From Gracilariopsis chorda (taxonomy: Eukaryota; Rhodophyta; Florideophyceae; Gracilariales; Gracilariaceae): 64,000 bases of DNA. This document shows positions 20,493 through 30,372 of this stretch, piece after piece. The notes under the pieces were generated by a model, which saw only the letters and a list, made by a program, of their open reading frames with translations, was not told the DNA's origin and made no database searches. Both the position numbers and the translations under genes were made by a program. Within the stretch, counting starts at the first letter, position 1. The number at the start of each line of letters is the position of its first letter. The stretch is taken from assembly GCA_003194525.1 (NCBI GenBank), contig NBIV01000020.1:186001-250000 (forward strand), in the 5' to 3' direction.

Positions 20493-22199
20493 ATGGACCT
20501 CTCGGGCGTCGCGGATATCTTCGACTGCGTAACCGCCGTCGGAGATACTGAGCGTTTCTTATCCTCCCTCACCGCTTCCCCACCCTTCAACTTCAGCTTC
20601 AACTCCCACCCAGATGACTTCAACGCACTCCCCTTCGACATGCCTCTAGCCCACGCTCTAGCAACATCCGAACATTCTGCCCAGCTCCCCAACCCGCCCA
20701 ACCCGGCCCCGCCCCATCCCGACCCGGACAAGCCGCACTTTCACCAGAAGCAGCAATTTCACCCGGCCATATCCGCCCTAACAGGGGCGAGCGTCGCCTC
20801 GCCTTCCCCAAGTGTTCGCAGTAAACGCCGCATCTCTAAGAAGAAGGCTGCACATCATAACCACCCCCATCCCTCGCACACCGTGGCCGCCATCGCAGCC
20901 TCTCTCGCCACTCACAACATGTCTGCCGCCAGTAACGTTACAAATGATCATTCCCCGCGTCTCTCTTGTCGCAAATCCAACTCCGCCTCAAATCCCTCCA
21001 CCCCAACCTCTCACCAACTCGCTGTCGATCTCTCCGCCTCTCTCCCAAGCCCACATGCTTGCCCAAACTTGGCCTCCAAAAAACCACCTCAACAGGCCTC
21101 CACTTCTCAAAATTCTTCTTCAATTCATGTTGCTCCCAACAGCCCTGGCACCCCTGCAGAACCGCCAAAGAGCCACACACGTCGCTGTCGGGAAAAGGTC
21201 ACCAGGCAGTTTGAGCATTTGCTGGAAGTGTTACCGCCTCCTTCGAGGGGTGTCGAGGTTCGACACAAGGCTCAGATTCTCGATTATACCATCAACGTCT
21301 TCCGATCTCTACTTGCCCGTCGAACTTTTCTTCACACTCACATTGCTCTTGCTTCCAACCACACCTTGCGTCAATGGGCTAATTCCACCTTGCTTCGCGC
21401 CTCTGCGGCTGTCAAATCCGACTCCTTTGCACAATCGCCTTCTATCGCCTCTCTGCTTCACCCGTTTATGAGATTCTACTGCGTGAAAAATTCATGGTCT
21501 TATGCGGAAACATGGATTCTTACACCGGATACTAAACATGCTGCGCTGCATTCTTGTTTTGTGAATTCGGACGATTCAAACGTGTCGAAGAACCTTGATG
21601 CATTTGCTACCGCTTCGAAAGCGCGTTATGGTGCAGCTTCGGAGATCGTGTCTGGAGTCGTTTCGCGTGCTAGACAAACCAAACGCCCGGAATGGCTCGT
21701 CGATATTGCTGATGATCAATGTGTGTTCGATCGAGCCGCACTTGCTGCGCAACATGATGTTCAAATCGCGCTGGCCGTACCGGTCGTCGCGGAAAATATG
21801 TGCCTTGCTGTTATCGTCTTTGCTCATACTACGCCCCGAACGTTCTCTGCTGCTGAGGTTGATCAGTTGTTTGGCTTTGCTTTCATCTTGGGCCAACGCT
21901 TTGTGCAGTACTCGAGGGGATGCGTCTTGCAAAGACAACAACAACAACAGCAACAACAGCAACAACAGCAACAAGCTATCCCAGTGTCACCGGATGGAAG
22001 AACTGCTATAAATCCTGGTGTCAGTGTTGATGCAACTTCTGCTGTTGGCGTGTTTGACACTCCTCCTCCACCTATGCCTGCTTCTCATACATGGACTATC
22101 CCTGCTCCTATCTTATTGCCTCAACTTTCGGAAACCTCTTCCAGAAGTCTCTTTGAAGACACAAAACTACTGGCCGAAAATGTTCTCAAGTCCTGCTAA
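20493..22199 (+). CDS. bHLH transcription factor with C-terminal GAF-like domain (copy 2)
   Basis: A 568-residue paralogue of the protein at 15394-16554. The N-terminal 225 residues are Pro/Ser/Ala-rich with a basic patch (RSKRRISKKKAAHHNH). The bHLH covers about 227-282: SHTRRCREKVTRQFEHLLEV, loop LPPPSRGVEV, RHKAQILDYTI. The basic region has Thr where E-box binders have Glu, as in copy 1. The GAF-like domain at about 327-470 shares SWSYAETW, RPEWL and IALAVPVV with copy 1. A 13-residue glutamine run of CAA/CAG codons follows near residue 482, and a Pro-rich tail ends the protein. Shared order and residues indicate an ancient duplication. Regulatory targets are unknown. Confidence 0.85.
   Translation: MDLSGVADIFDCVTAVGDTERFLSSLTASPPFNFSFNSHPDDFNALPFDMPLAHALATSEHSAQLPNPPNPAPPHPDPDKPHFHQKQQFHPAISALTGASVASPSPSVRSKRRISKKKAAHHNHPHPSHTVAAIAASLATHNMSAASNVTNDHSPRLSCRKSNSASNPSTPTSHQLAVDLSASLPSPHACPNLASKKPPQQASTSQNSSSIHVAPNSPGTPAEPPKSHTRRCREKVTRQFEHLLEVLPPPSRGVEVRHKAQILDYTINVFRSLLARRTFLHTHIALASNHTLRQWANSTLLRASAAVKSDSFAQSPSIASLLHPFMRFYCVKNSWSYAETWILTPDTKHAALHSCFVNSDDSNVSKNLDAFATASKARYGAASEIVSGVVSRARQTKRPEWLVDIADDQCVFDRAALAAQHDVQIALAVPVVAENMCLAVIVFAHTTPRTFSAAEVDQLFGFAFILGQRFVQYSRGCVLQRQQQQQQQQQQQQQAIPVSPDGRTAINPGVSVDATSAVGVFDTPPPPMPASHTWTIPAPILLPQLSETSSRSLFEDTKLLAENVLKSC
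21936..21976 (+). repeat. CAA/CAG repeat coding a polyglutamine run
   Basis: Thirteen consecutive Gln codons, mixed CAA and CAG, lie inside bHLH copy 2 just after its GAF-like domain. Confidence 0.9.
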
Positions 22200-22533
22200 C
22201 GTGGAAATTATTAGTTTGAGTTCTGATTCTTCTTTTCATTGTACAAAACGCGATCCACTGCATAGGGTGCCTTCCTTCCCCCTTCCCTTAAGTGTTGTTC
22301 TCACCCTACTACCCACTTGCTTAACGCTTGTTGTGTGGGTCGCGATGAACATACCTTTCTTAATACATGTAGCCGTTCAGAATGACGCAATGGAGAATAC
22401 ATGTTTCTTAAAACAATCACACGACTATGAAGCGATAATGAAAGTGAGCTCGCTTGAACCGTTTGTTATCACTAGTCTGCATAACTGTTTGGTGCTCTTT
22501 ATAGCTCCCATGTGGCTTTGCAAACGAAGTTTA

Positions 22534-23385
22534 CTATCTCGTGCCTGCAAGTAGCTTTTGAAAGAAATCTGCTTGGGCTGGCGCACGATCGCTCGTCGAG
22601 CTACCGTCTACGTCGGAGACTTGGTCTCCTGGCTTTTGCCGTGCTCTTTCAGCTAGTTCTTGCATTCGAGCCCCCCACCCCTTGTACCGTTGTATGAACT
22701 CTGTCTTCTTCCGTCGCCCTTCAGCGCGGAGCTCCTCTTGCTTCTGTTCGGTCAATAGTTCGATTTGTGGCGGTTCTACTTGTGTTCCCCAGGGTGGCGT
22801 GCTTATCAAGGCGTCGTAGTCTTCTCCAGCAGCGTCCACAACGGCACGAATCTTCCCTTCAGAGTCCCATTTTGGAGGTATTACAGTGTCTTTTGCTCTT
22901 GCCAGACTTGCTTCACCCCAGACGGAAAGAACGGAGTTATCGTCTGCGCTCTCCCTCCATGTGTGAAGGATATCGTTAAATACTTGCTTCGCCCGTCCGT
23001 TCTGCTCTTGTACTAGAATGAGCCCCGGTGCGTCCAACTCGTGCAGCGCTGCTGTGCGTAACGCCACCCCCTGCCCGAGATCGCATTTCACGCCAAGTAC
23101 CACGAAATTGGTAGAGCGGATGTGGGCGACTGTTCGCACAGCTGTAGCAATGGTGTAGAGCTCCGCTGCGGAGGAAACAACGGCGATGTATCTCCAGTCG
23201 GGCTGCCGTTGTATCGAATTTAAGATGTGTAGGTCGCAAATTATGGCATTTGGTATTGTGTGAAGTACGCCCTCCAAAGTTTCATTGAATGCGGTTCGAG
23301 ACTCATTCGTTCCAACTATAATGGTTTGTGGGTGGACTGGGTACGGCTCGTATTCCGCCTTGAGCTTTGACAGAGACTCGAGCAT
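22534..23385 (-). CDS. Uncharacterised 283-residue protein with an alpha/beta N-terminal half
   Basis: I do not recognise the family. Residues 1-145 alternate hydrophobic strands and helices (TIIVGTNES, WRYIAVVSS, FVVLGVKCDLG, GLILVQEQNG), suggesting a Rossmann-like or GTPase-like fold, but no P-loop GxxxxGK[ST] is present. Residues about 200-245 are charged and helical (QKQEELRAEGRRKKTEFIQR). The last 30 residues are polar. A nucleotide-independent adaptor of small-GTPase-like fold is one possibility but is not supported beyond the strand pattern. The gene diverges from NOG1 across 475 bp and converges with bHLH copy 2 (334 bp between stops). Confidence 0.7.
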   Translation of the reverse strand: MLESLSKLKAEYEPYPVHPQTIIVGTNESRTAFNETLEGVLHTIPNAIICDLHILNSIQRQPDWRYIAVVSSAAELYTIATAVRTVAHIRSTNFVVLGVKCDLGQGVALRTAALHELDAPGLILVQEQNGRAKQVFNDILHTWRESADDNSVLSVWGEASLARAKDTVIPPKWDSEGKIRAVVDAAGEDYDALISTPPWGTQVEPPQIELLTEQKQEELRAEGRRKKTEFIQRYKGWGARMQELAERARQKPGDQVSDVDGSSTSDRAPAQADFFQKLLAGTR

Positions 23386-23860
23386 TGGTGAGACGCTTAG
23401 TGACTATGACGATCGCGATAGAACATATGTACCGTGCAGTAAAGATATATTTGGCACGCCTGAGTCTTTTGTTACGGAATGAAAGTAAACTGCAAAAGAA
23501 CTCCTCGCATGGGCACTCGGTCGGCTCCAAGGTGGCTCATGCTCGAGAATACCTTTCGTTTCACCAACGCTGGTTGGCGATATGCCAGCACTTTTTCCTC
23601 GATATCTAATAACTTATTATAATTCATTATTAAAATAAGGGCGGTCTAAGCTCAGCTGTAAGCTATCAGTATCTTACAGAAGGTCTGACCTGCTCGACGA
23701 CGGTGGGGTAGACCCACCATGGCCCGAGTGCTCCCGATAAGTGAGACAAAAGCAGCATTATGCGTCTTTGTTGACAGCCTACCCCCATTCATCTCTACTT
23801 CCGAGACGGCACAGTTTGCCAGTTACTTCTCTCATCTGCTTTTCTGGCGCTCCACCAATA
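23386..23860. promoter_or_regulatory. Divergent promoter region between the 283-residue gene and NOG1
   Basis: The gap includes an AT-rich block at about 23607-23638 (TTATTATAATTCATTATT), the most AT-rich point nearby and a plausible promoter core. In-frame codons upstream of 23861 are open but do not resemble NOG1. Confidence 0.45.
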
Positions 23861-25867
23861 ATGGTGCTCGTGAATTTCAAGACCATAACTGTCGTTCCCG
23901 CAGGGGACGCTCTTGTGGACAATGTTTTGTCCAAAACCCAGCGCAAGACCCCCACCGTTGTGCACAAGGGATATGCAATTGGCCGCATCCGCGACTTCTA
24001 CATGCGGAAAGTGAAGTTCTCTCAGCAAATGTTCCATGATAAGCTTACGCATATTCTCAACGACTTTCCCAACCTTGACGAGTTGCACCCTTTCTATGCT
24101 GATTTGCTCAATGTTCTTTATGACCGAGACCACTATAAGCTAGCACTTGGGCAACTTGCCACTGCTCGCTCACTCATCGACGGCATCGCCAGAGACTATG
24201 TGCGTTTGTTGAAATATGCCGACTCGCAATATCGATGCAAGTGTCTAAAACGTGCCGCTTTAGGTCGCATGTGCACCCTTATTTCTCGTCACAAGAAGAA
24301 CCTGGCATATTTGGAGCAGGTGCGCCAGCACTTGGCTCGCCTTCCGTCAATAGATCCGGCTACGAGAACTCTGCTCATTGCAGGCTTTCCAAACGTTGGA
24401 AAAAGCTCGTTTATTAACAAGATTACGCGCGCTGATGTCGACGTGCAGCCCTATGCGTTTACCACAAAATCCCTCTTTGTTGGGCACTGCGATTACAAGT
24501 ACTTAAGATGGCAAGTCATTGACACACCCGGAATACTCGATCATGAGCTGGAAGCTCGAAACACCATCGAGATGCAGAGCATTACGGCGCTAGCACATCT
24601 GCGCGCCTGCGTCTTGTTCTTTATAGACCCTAGCGAGCAGTGCGGATACTCTCTAGAAAAACAACACTCTCTGTTCAAGAGCATCATGCCTCTTTTTGCA
24701 AACAAGCCAGTCATAGTTGTAGCCAACAAGACTGATCTTGGATGGGAATCCGCACTTGACGACTCTGGTCGCGCTCTTTTGGAATCATTCAAAGCAGACT
24801 CTGGTGGAAGAGCTGTCCTCATGAAAATGTCAACCCATGAAGAAGAGGGAGTCAGTGAAGTGAAGAATTCTGCGTGCGAGAAGCTTCTTGAATTGCGTGT
24901 AGAATCAAAAGTGAGAGGGAAGAAAGTGCAAAAGGTTCTCAACCGCCTACATCTTGCTACTCCAAAGGCTACTTCACAAGAAAGAACACCAAATATCCCA
25001 GCGTCCGTGTTGGCGAAACGTGCAGTCCAAAGCCAAGGGGGCGATGATACGAGAATGGGAGGAGAAGATGGCGATGTGGAAATGGGCGAGGAAGGGTCAG
25101 GTCCTGGTGCTAAGAAGCTTGAACGCGATCTTCAGGAAGAAAACGGAGGGGCAGGCGTTTACTCCATGGATTGGCGAAAGCTGTACAAGTTGCGGAAGGA
25201 AGAATGGGCATATGATGTCATGCCTGAAATCGTCGATGGAAAGAATATATCTGACTTTCTTGACCCTGAAATTGAAGCAAAGCTTCGCCAACTGGAACTT
25301 GAAGAGGATGCTCGAGAAGCTGTGCGAGACGTTACTGGAGATGCTGAAGTTGGTGGCTATCGATTTGTGACCCAAGGGGAGAAACAAGTAGTCCAGCAAA
25401 TCAAGGATCGCAAGTCTCTTATCAAACAGGAATCCGTTCGAGAGAAGAACGCACATAAGCACCGAAGTGCCCTTCAACGAAACAAGGTTCTCACTCGCCG
25501 TTCCCGGCTGCAGGAGCACCTAGAAGGTTTGGGACTTGAAAAAGAAGAAGCATCCGATCTAGTTGACCGCGCCGCCAGCCGTAGGGGAGTCAAGCGAACA
25601 AGGTCCGAAAGTGTTGCAGTGTCAGTGGTTCGTTCTAGTAGCAGACCTCGTTCTACCTCTCGAACAAGGTCGGTCAGTATTGCGCCAAACGACGGATTTT
25701 CTGATCCTCGGCAAAAGGCGAAGGCTATAGAATTGGCTAGAAAGAAACTCAAGACGGGTGTTGCGAAATACGGTCGCAAGGGAGATGCTGATCGTAGTAT
25801 TCCTTCGAAGCTGCCGAAGCACCTGTTCAGTGGAAAACGGGGCATTGGTAAGACAGATCGTAGATAG
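23861..25867 (+). CDS. NOG1: NOG1 nucleolar GTPase (60S ribosome biogenesis)
   Basis: NOG1 is an essential nucleolar GTP-binding protein that joins pre-60S particles. Starting at 23861 (MVLVNFKTITVVP) reproduces the family N-terminus; the upstream in-frame ATG at 23741 adds 40 unrelated residues. The product has 668 residues, close to the usual 640-700. The N-terminal helical domain (1-165) precedes the G domain: P-loop GFPNVGKSS (175-183), DTPG (221-224), NKTD (289-292). The C-terminal half contains the family stretch with YSMDWRKLYKLRKEEWAYD and ends in a basic tail with LPKHLFSGKRGIGKTDRR. No intron is needed. Confidence 0.95.
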   Translation: MVLVNFKTITVVPAGDALVDNVLSKTQRKTPTVVHKGYAIGRIRDFYMRKVKFSQQMFHDKLTHILNDFPNLDELHPFYADLLNVLYDRDHYKLALGQLATARSLIDGIARDYVRLLKYADSQYRCKCLKRAALGRMCTLISRHKKNLAYLEQVRQHLARLPSIDPATRTLLIAGFPNVGKSSFINKITRADVDVQPYAFTTKSLFVGHCDYKYLRWQVIDTPGILDHELEARNTIEMQSITALAHLRACVLFFIDPSEQCGYSLEKQHSLFKSIMPLFANKPVIVVANKTDLGWESALDDSGRALLESFKADSGGRAVLMKMSTHEEEGVSEVKNSACEKLLELRVESKVRGKKVQKVLNRLHLATPKATSQERTPNIPASVLAKRAVQSQGGDDTRMGGEDGDVEMGEEGSGPGAKKLERDLQEENGGAGVYSMDWRKLYKLRKEEWAYDVMPEIVDGKNISDFLDPEIEAKLRQLELEEDAREAVRDVTGDAEVGGYRFVTQGEKQVVQQIKDRKSLIKQESVREKNAHKHRSALQRNKVLTRRSRLQEHLEGLGLEKEEASDLVDRAASRRGVKRTRSESVAVSVVRSSSRPRSTSRTRSVSIAPNDGFSDPRQKAKAIELARKKLKTGVAKYGRKGDADRSIPSKLPKHLFSGKRGIGKTDRR

Positions 25868-26372
25868 CAGTACCGTATTGAGCACCATAGATACATAAGA
25901 GTGCACCTCAAACCTTCTGCTCGCAGCATGTGAAGTGCTGGGCTTTGATATCTGCACGCAGCCTTAAACACCAGGTCAACTTGCTTTTGGGGAAGTTTGG
26001 CTGTATCTTAAAGGACATAGGAACTCTCTTCGTCCTTGTCTGACTATTTCACGATGGGTTTTCAAGATGCTCGTGCTCTGCTGTATTGGGACCCACTCCA
26101 GAGGGGACGCGCGGGGAGATGCACCATTTTGGCATTTTGGAACAGTCTGTGCATTCTGATGTCCTCCAGATTTGAAGCGTTCCCGTTTTCTGAGTGTGCC
26201 TAGACGTAAGAAGAAACGCAAAGACTTGTAAGAACACTTGCTGCCTGCATTCTCTCTATGGCTAACCAGTAGCTGTGACCAAGAACATAGCTCAAGATCT
26301 TTACGGAAAGAACAAAAGTTCGATTGCTTTAACTGATGCAGTGTTAAACGTGTGTATCCTTCACGAACATCT
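25868..26372. other. Convergent 3' region between NOG1 and the tail-anchored protein gene
   Basis: 505 bp between two stops. No gene, RNA or notable repeat is seen. Confidence 0.5.
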
Positions 26373-29300
26373 TCAAACCCTTACTTCACTGAAGGTAAAG
26401 CGATCCATCCTGCGTTCAACAACTACCAAGGTTACAAAAACAACAACTACAATGAGAAACAGCCATTCCATGACGCTTTGGAATCTTCCACTGCCGTTGC
26501 GCTTTGTTCTTCTATCAAGCAACTCTTCTCGTAACAACCGACATACTTCTGAGCTCTCTCGAAGTGCAGCAGCAACTGCGTCGTTGTTCCCGGCGTGACC
26601 ACTACACTGAACAACTATTTGAGGTTCTCGAGGCACTTCGGCCTTGAATACACCCCGGGCTGAGCTGGGCGTGACTTGCTCAGCGTCAGATTGTCCCTTA
26701 ATTGCTCGTTTCCCACCTGAGAATCGATCGGTTTCGTGGCTTGCCTTTGTACAGACCGAACCTAATGAAGACTCGACAAGCATTTCCAAAGAAGGTATGT
26801 TGTCAATTTGTTTTCGAACAACGTTAAAGTCGTCTGGAGTCAATTCAGAAGTAAGCTTCTCCTTGCTCTTGAATGGAGCGGGTGATATGTAGGACTCGCT
26901 TCGCTTTGGTGTGCCTTCATTATAGACCGATTCTTCATTGCCACACTGCACATTGACGGCAGTTTCTTCTCCTTTAGCATCTTCATGTGTCTCAGATGTC
27001 GCGGCTGGTCTTCGGATGCTACTGCACGAAACATTCCGTTCAACCAGCACGGATACCTTAGATGCCCCATCTGGCCCTTTCCCACTTTCCTCAGCTTCAG
27101 ACATCAACTGCGATTGGTCCTCATTACTTTTGCTCTGAGAGTTCGGATTATAGATACCCTCCATACCTTGGGATTGTTGCGTGTCTATTGGAGAGTCTTC
27201 GAAAATAAGATAATTATCACCAGAATGAACAGGGACTTGTTCTTCGGGATCTGCTGCAGCATTCTCACTCTCAGAATTATCATCTCCTTCGGCATGAAGG
27301 ATTGCTTGTCCTTCGACATAAGTAACAGAATCGATCTTACTTCTAAAGTTCCCATTCTCAATATAGAAGTCAAGCATCCGACTGTATGTCTCCCTGGTGC
27401 GCATTGACAGATCTGAAGAATCGCTCTGATCCCCATTATTGAAAAGGAGTTCAGTTGGTTCATCTTCACCCAACGAGTCCAATCCAAAATCATTTCGGCC
27501 AAGTTGAGACTTGCTTGGGCTAGAATAATCTCCAAACAACGACCCCTCTCCATTGAAAAGTGTGCCCATGAGAGCTGCTCTCGGAGTGGGATGTATGGAA
27601 TCTGATCTATCGCTCAAGAACCCAGTCTCTAGGTGATAAGTGTTCTCGACGGAAGGGTTTTGTGGAGAGTGATCATCAACTTCTTGAACGAAGTTACGAG
27701 ATTCAATATGACCTTCTTCTCGGTGAACATCGGATTCGCCCCTTTCACTTTCTGCAAGGCTTCCTAGCTCACTAGCAATTTCAGGCTCTTCTATATTCTG
27801 TCCGTAATTAGAAGCTTGTGAGAGTTTCATCTCAGGAGTGCTTCTCTCTTCGTCAGTTTCATACGGACTACTCTCGTCCAAAGAATTGCTTCCATCTTCT
27901 GAATCTGAAAAGGAAAGTCTTCGGCTGGAACTTGGATCTTCCAAGGAGCTCTGTTGCACAGTAGTGAAAGTATCCCGAATTTCTGGGCTCTGAAATTGGC
28001 TTGATGGGGAAGGTAAAGATGGGGACGCTAGATTAGAAGATATGGAAAATCTTTGAGAAGGTATTTCATCACCCTGAGGACTAGTGTTCTTGGTAGACTT
28101 CTGAATCGATGGTTCTAGCGAATCTCCGTCAATCCCAGATGATGTATGTTCCAGGTTCTCGACTGAAACCTTACGTTCAGGAGAAGAAACTGATTTCTCT
28201 TGAGAAGAATGAGTAGAAGAGGAGGCACAAGTTGTATCCTGTACGTTACGTACGGTTTCGACACCGACCTCAGATTCCTGTTTTGAGTGCGTGACATCAA
28301 TAGCCATACCACTTCCGGCCTTCTGCATAGGCTGGACCGGGCTTTCCTCCTTGTCTCTTTGCGAATTGTTTTCAAACTGAAACTCTTCAGATGCACGCGG
28401 TCTTGGTGAATCTTTGAATGGTGTTTGTTTCTTTTTCCTTTCGCCAGTCAAAAGCAGTCTCCTAAAGCGGTTGGAAGGAGTAGTTCTGGAACCTTCAGCG
28501 ACTCCCTGCCTTGGTGTGAACCACGCAAAATTTTTGGGAGATGATGCAAAGGAAGAAGAGGTAAACGTTTTGTGTGGAGTTGGTTTTTCCAAATGAGCAC
28601 GAGGTGTGAAGTACTGGGCAGGGGTTGGAGGTGCAGAGCTTTCTGTATCGAAGGTTCCAATTGACTCACTCTCGGTGTTGTCATCCCGCACAGTCGAGGA
28701 ATCATGCAAGCTGCATTCGTCATCTTGAATAATCGGTGATTGTGGGTCTTGCTCAAGTATGGTTTCTTTAGTTGTCTGAAGGTCTGTTACCTGCTCGATC
28801 CCTTCAAGAAGGGATTCTGGTTTTGGGGGAGAGAATGCGGAAGGATCTTTGGACATTTCCTTCAAGTATAAGGTGTTTGTATTCTCAGAGGCACCTGCCT
28901 TCGAAGATGACTGAACAGATTCCGAGAGGTGCTTGGCTCCTAATCTGAGCGATGTTGCGAACGAGTTTGCATCTTGAGGATTTTCTTGCGCTTGAGATGA
29001 AGTAGAATCATCGACTTGTGGCAATTGAAATGGATAAGAAAATAGAGAAAATGCAAAGGCATTGACGAATGTATCGAATTGAATTCTTTGCTCTGAGTAG
29101 TGCTTTGAAGGGGAGTCGTGAAGTGGTGAACTCAAATCGTGGCTGATGGCAAGTTGGAGGCCAAGCTTGAAGTTGTGAGAAGGTAGCCGAGGTACCAAAG
29201 CAGACTGTTCAAGTATCTCAACAAGAAAGTTGAGAGGCACGGTGGGCATTCCGGTTTCTTCGCAGAACAATGCATTTTCCAAGAAGATTGGATGCAAATG

Positions 29301-29426
29301 GGGTTTTACAATGGCGAGTACATTTTGAACTTGTGGGGCGTCAAGCTGCCTGTGAAATTCATCGTGCCGTGTCCATGCATCCGGGGTGGAATCCGGAGCT
29401 CTCGGCGTTCGCTCGGTGCGAGACAT
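26373..29426 (-). CDS. Large acidic serine-rich protein with a C-terminal membrane anchor
   Basis: No family is recognised. The single frame encodes 1017 residues. Residues 1-130 look ordered: FHRQLDAPQVQNVLAIVKPH, then LPSHNFKLGLQLAISHD. About residues 140-940 are Ser/Glu/Asp/Gln-rich and probably disordered, with many SP and TP sites that suggest phosphorylation. One hydrophobic helix lies at about 986-1003 (MEWLFLIVVVVFVTLVVV), followed by a 14-residue basic tail. With no N-terminal signal peptide this looks like a tail-anchored protein whose long N-terminal part faces the cytosol. The target membrane is unknown. It diverges from uS8 across 517 bp. Confidence 0.75.
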   Translation of the reverse strand: MSRTERTPRAPDSTPDAWTRHDEFHRQLDAPQVQNVLAIVKPHLHPIFLENALFCEETGMPTVPLNFLVEILEQSALVPRLPSHNFKLGLQLAISHDLSSPLHDSPSKHYSEQRIQFDTFVNAFAFSLFSYPFQLPQVDDSTSSQAQENPQDANSFATSLRLGAKHLSESVQSSSKAGASENTNTLYLKEMSKDPSAFSPPKPESLLEGIEQVTDLQTTKETILEQDPQSPIIQDDECSLHDSSTVRDDNTESESIGTFDTESSAPPTPAQYFTPRAHLEKPTPHKTFTSSSFASSPKNFAWFTPRQGVAEGSRTTPSNRFRRLLLTGERKKKQTPFKDSPRPRASEEFQFENNSQRDKEESPVQPMQKAGSGMAIDVTHSKQESEVGVETVRNVQDTTCASSSTHSSQEKSVSSPERKVSVENLEHTSSGIDGDSLEPSIQKSTKNTSPQGDEIPSQRFSISSNLASPSLPSPSSQFQSPEIRDTFTTVQQSSLEDPSSSRRLSFSDSEDGSNSLDESSPYETDEERSTPEMKLSQASNYGQNIEEPEIASELGSLAESERGESDVHREEGHIESRNFVQEVDDHSPQNPSVENTYHLETGFLSDRSDSIHPTPRAALMGTLFNGEGSLFGDYSSPSKSQLGRNDFGLDSLGEDEPTELLFNNGDQSDSSDLSMRTRETYSRMLDFYIENGNFRSKIDSVTYVEGQAILHAEGDDNSESENAAADPEEQVPVHSGDNYLIFEDSPIDTQQSQGMEGIYNPNSQSKSNEDQSQLMSEAEESGKGPDGASKVSVLVERNVSCSSIRRPAATSETHEDAKGEETAVNVQCGNEESVYNEGTPKRSESYISPAPFKSKEKLTSELTPDDFNVVRKQIDNIPSLEMLVESSLGSVCTKASHETDRFSGGKRAIKGQSDAEQVTPSSARGVFKAEVPREPQIVVQCSGHAGNNDAVAAALRESSEVCRLLREELLDRRTKRNGSGRFQSVMEWLFLIVVVVFVTLVVVERRMDRFTFSEVRV

Positions 29427-29943
29427 GAGTGATGGGTGGCAAGGAGAAGCGATTGCAGGTGCGCTTGGTTGCGGGGAGAACGACGTCTCAGCACCGGGTT
29501 CGTTTGCAACGTTTGCGTTTTAGCACTGATGTGGATAGTGGCTTCTGTTTCAGAAGAATGTTTCGCTTGGTCTCAGCGCGCTCGCAGCTTCATGGTAAGT
29601 AAAGACATTTGCAAATAGTTCTGAGGACCGGGTTGGTTTCCATGGATTTTGAATTTGAAGTTTCAATGCAGGGGCTTAGGTTGGAATTGCTGATTCAAAT
29701 AAGCTGATAGCGCCACAACCCTAATTTCTTTTGATGGCCTTCAAGCACGATCGTGACTCCATGTCGTGTACGCGTGTACATGGTTAACCGATACGAAGCG
29801 GCATACATGTGTTATCCCACGGCCCGGACCAGTTGAGAAACGAGACGAGCCGAGCACGACAGTCCCCCATCCAGTCTTAATGTGAGGTGAGGAATTAGAA
29901 GACATCCTTATACTTCAAGTTCAGCTCTCTTTGAAATCGCGAA
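29427..29943. promoter_or_regulatory. Divergent promoter region upstream of uS8 and the tail-anchored protein gene
   Basis: Contains an ATG at 29558 opening a short peptide, MFRLVSARSQLHG, directly followed by GTAAGT (29595-29600). It resembles a first exon coding a mitochondrial presequence, but no acceptor before the uS8 body joins it in frame. An in-frame stop (29932-29934) precedes the uS8 ATG. Confidence 0.4.
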
Positions 29944-30372
29944 ATGCGCGGGAAGGGTGTGCTTCTTAGGGATCCAGTCAGCGATCTTTTTACAAGAATA
30001 AGAAACGGGCAGACTGCCAGGCGCGCCACCATTTTGCATCCATACTCAAGATTTGTGAGTGACATAATCGGTGTTCTTATCAAGCAAGGCTACGTCAAGT
30101 CCATGCGCATCATACCCCCAGAAAGTCCACGAGCTCCGCAATTCAATCATATTGAAGTTTCCCTGCGGTACGACGATTACGGGGAGCCTGCCATCAAGCG
30201 TATTAGACGTGTTTCTAAGCCGTCGCGGAGGGTCTATCGATCTATTGCCCAATTACCTTTGGCTTCTAATGGACTTGGTTCTTGGATTTTAACTACTCCG
30301 AAAGGGGTAATCCACTGCGCGGAGGCCCGACAGCTCAGTGTAGGCGGTGAGATCATTGGAGAAGTTCTCTGA
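29944..30372 (+). CDS. Bacterial-type ribosomal protein uS8, probably mitochondrial
   Basis: uS8 binds the central domain of the small-subunit rRNA. The 142-residue frame matches bacterial S8 through its length: DPVSDLFTRIRNGQ near the N-terminus, a middle strand pair, IRRVSKPSRRVYR, and the C-terminal pattern TTPKGVIHCAEARQLSVGGEI. Cytosolic uS8 is clearly different, so this is an organellar protein. Red-algal plastid genomes normally encode their own rps8, which makes a mitochondrial role more likely (inference). No cleavable leader is visible at the chosen start; the upstream MFRL peptide (29558) is a possible leader exon but does not join in frame. Confidence 0.85.
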   Translation: MRGKGVLLRDPVSDLFTRIRNGQTARRATILHPYSRFVSDIIGVLIKQGYVKSMRIIPPESPRAPQFNHIEVSLRYDDYGEPAIKRIRRVSKPSRRVYRSIAQLPLASNGLGSWILTTPKGVIHCAEARQLSVGGEIIGEVL

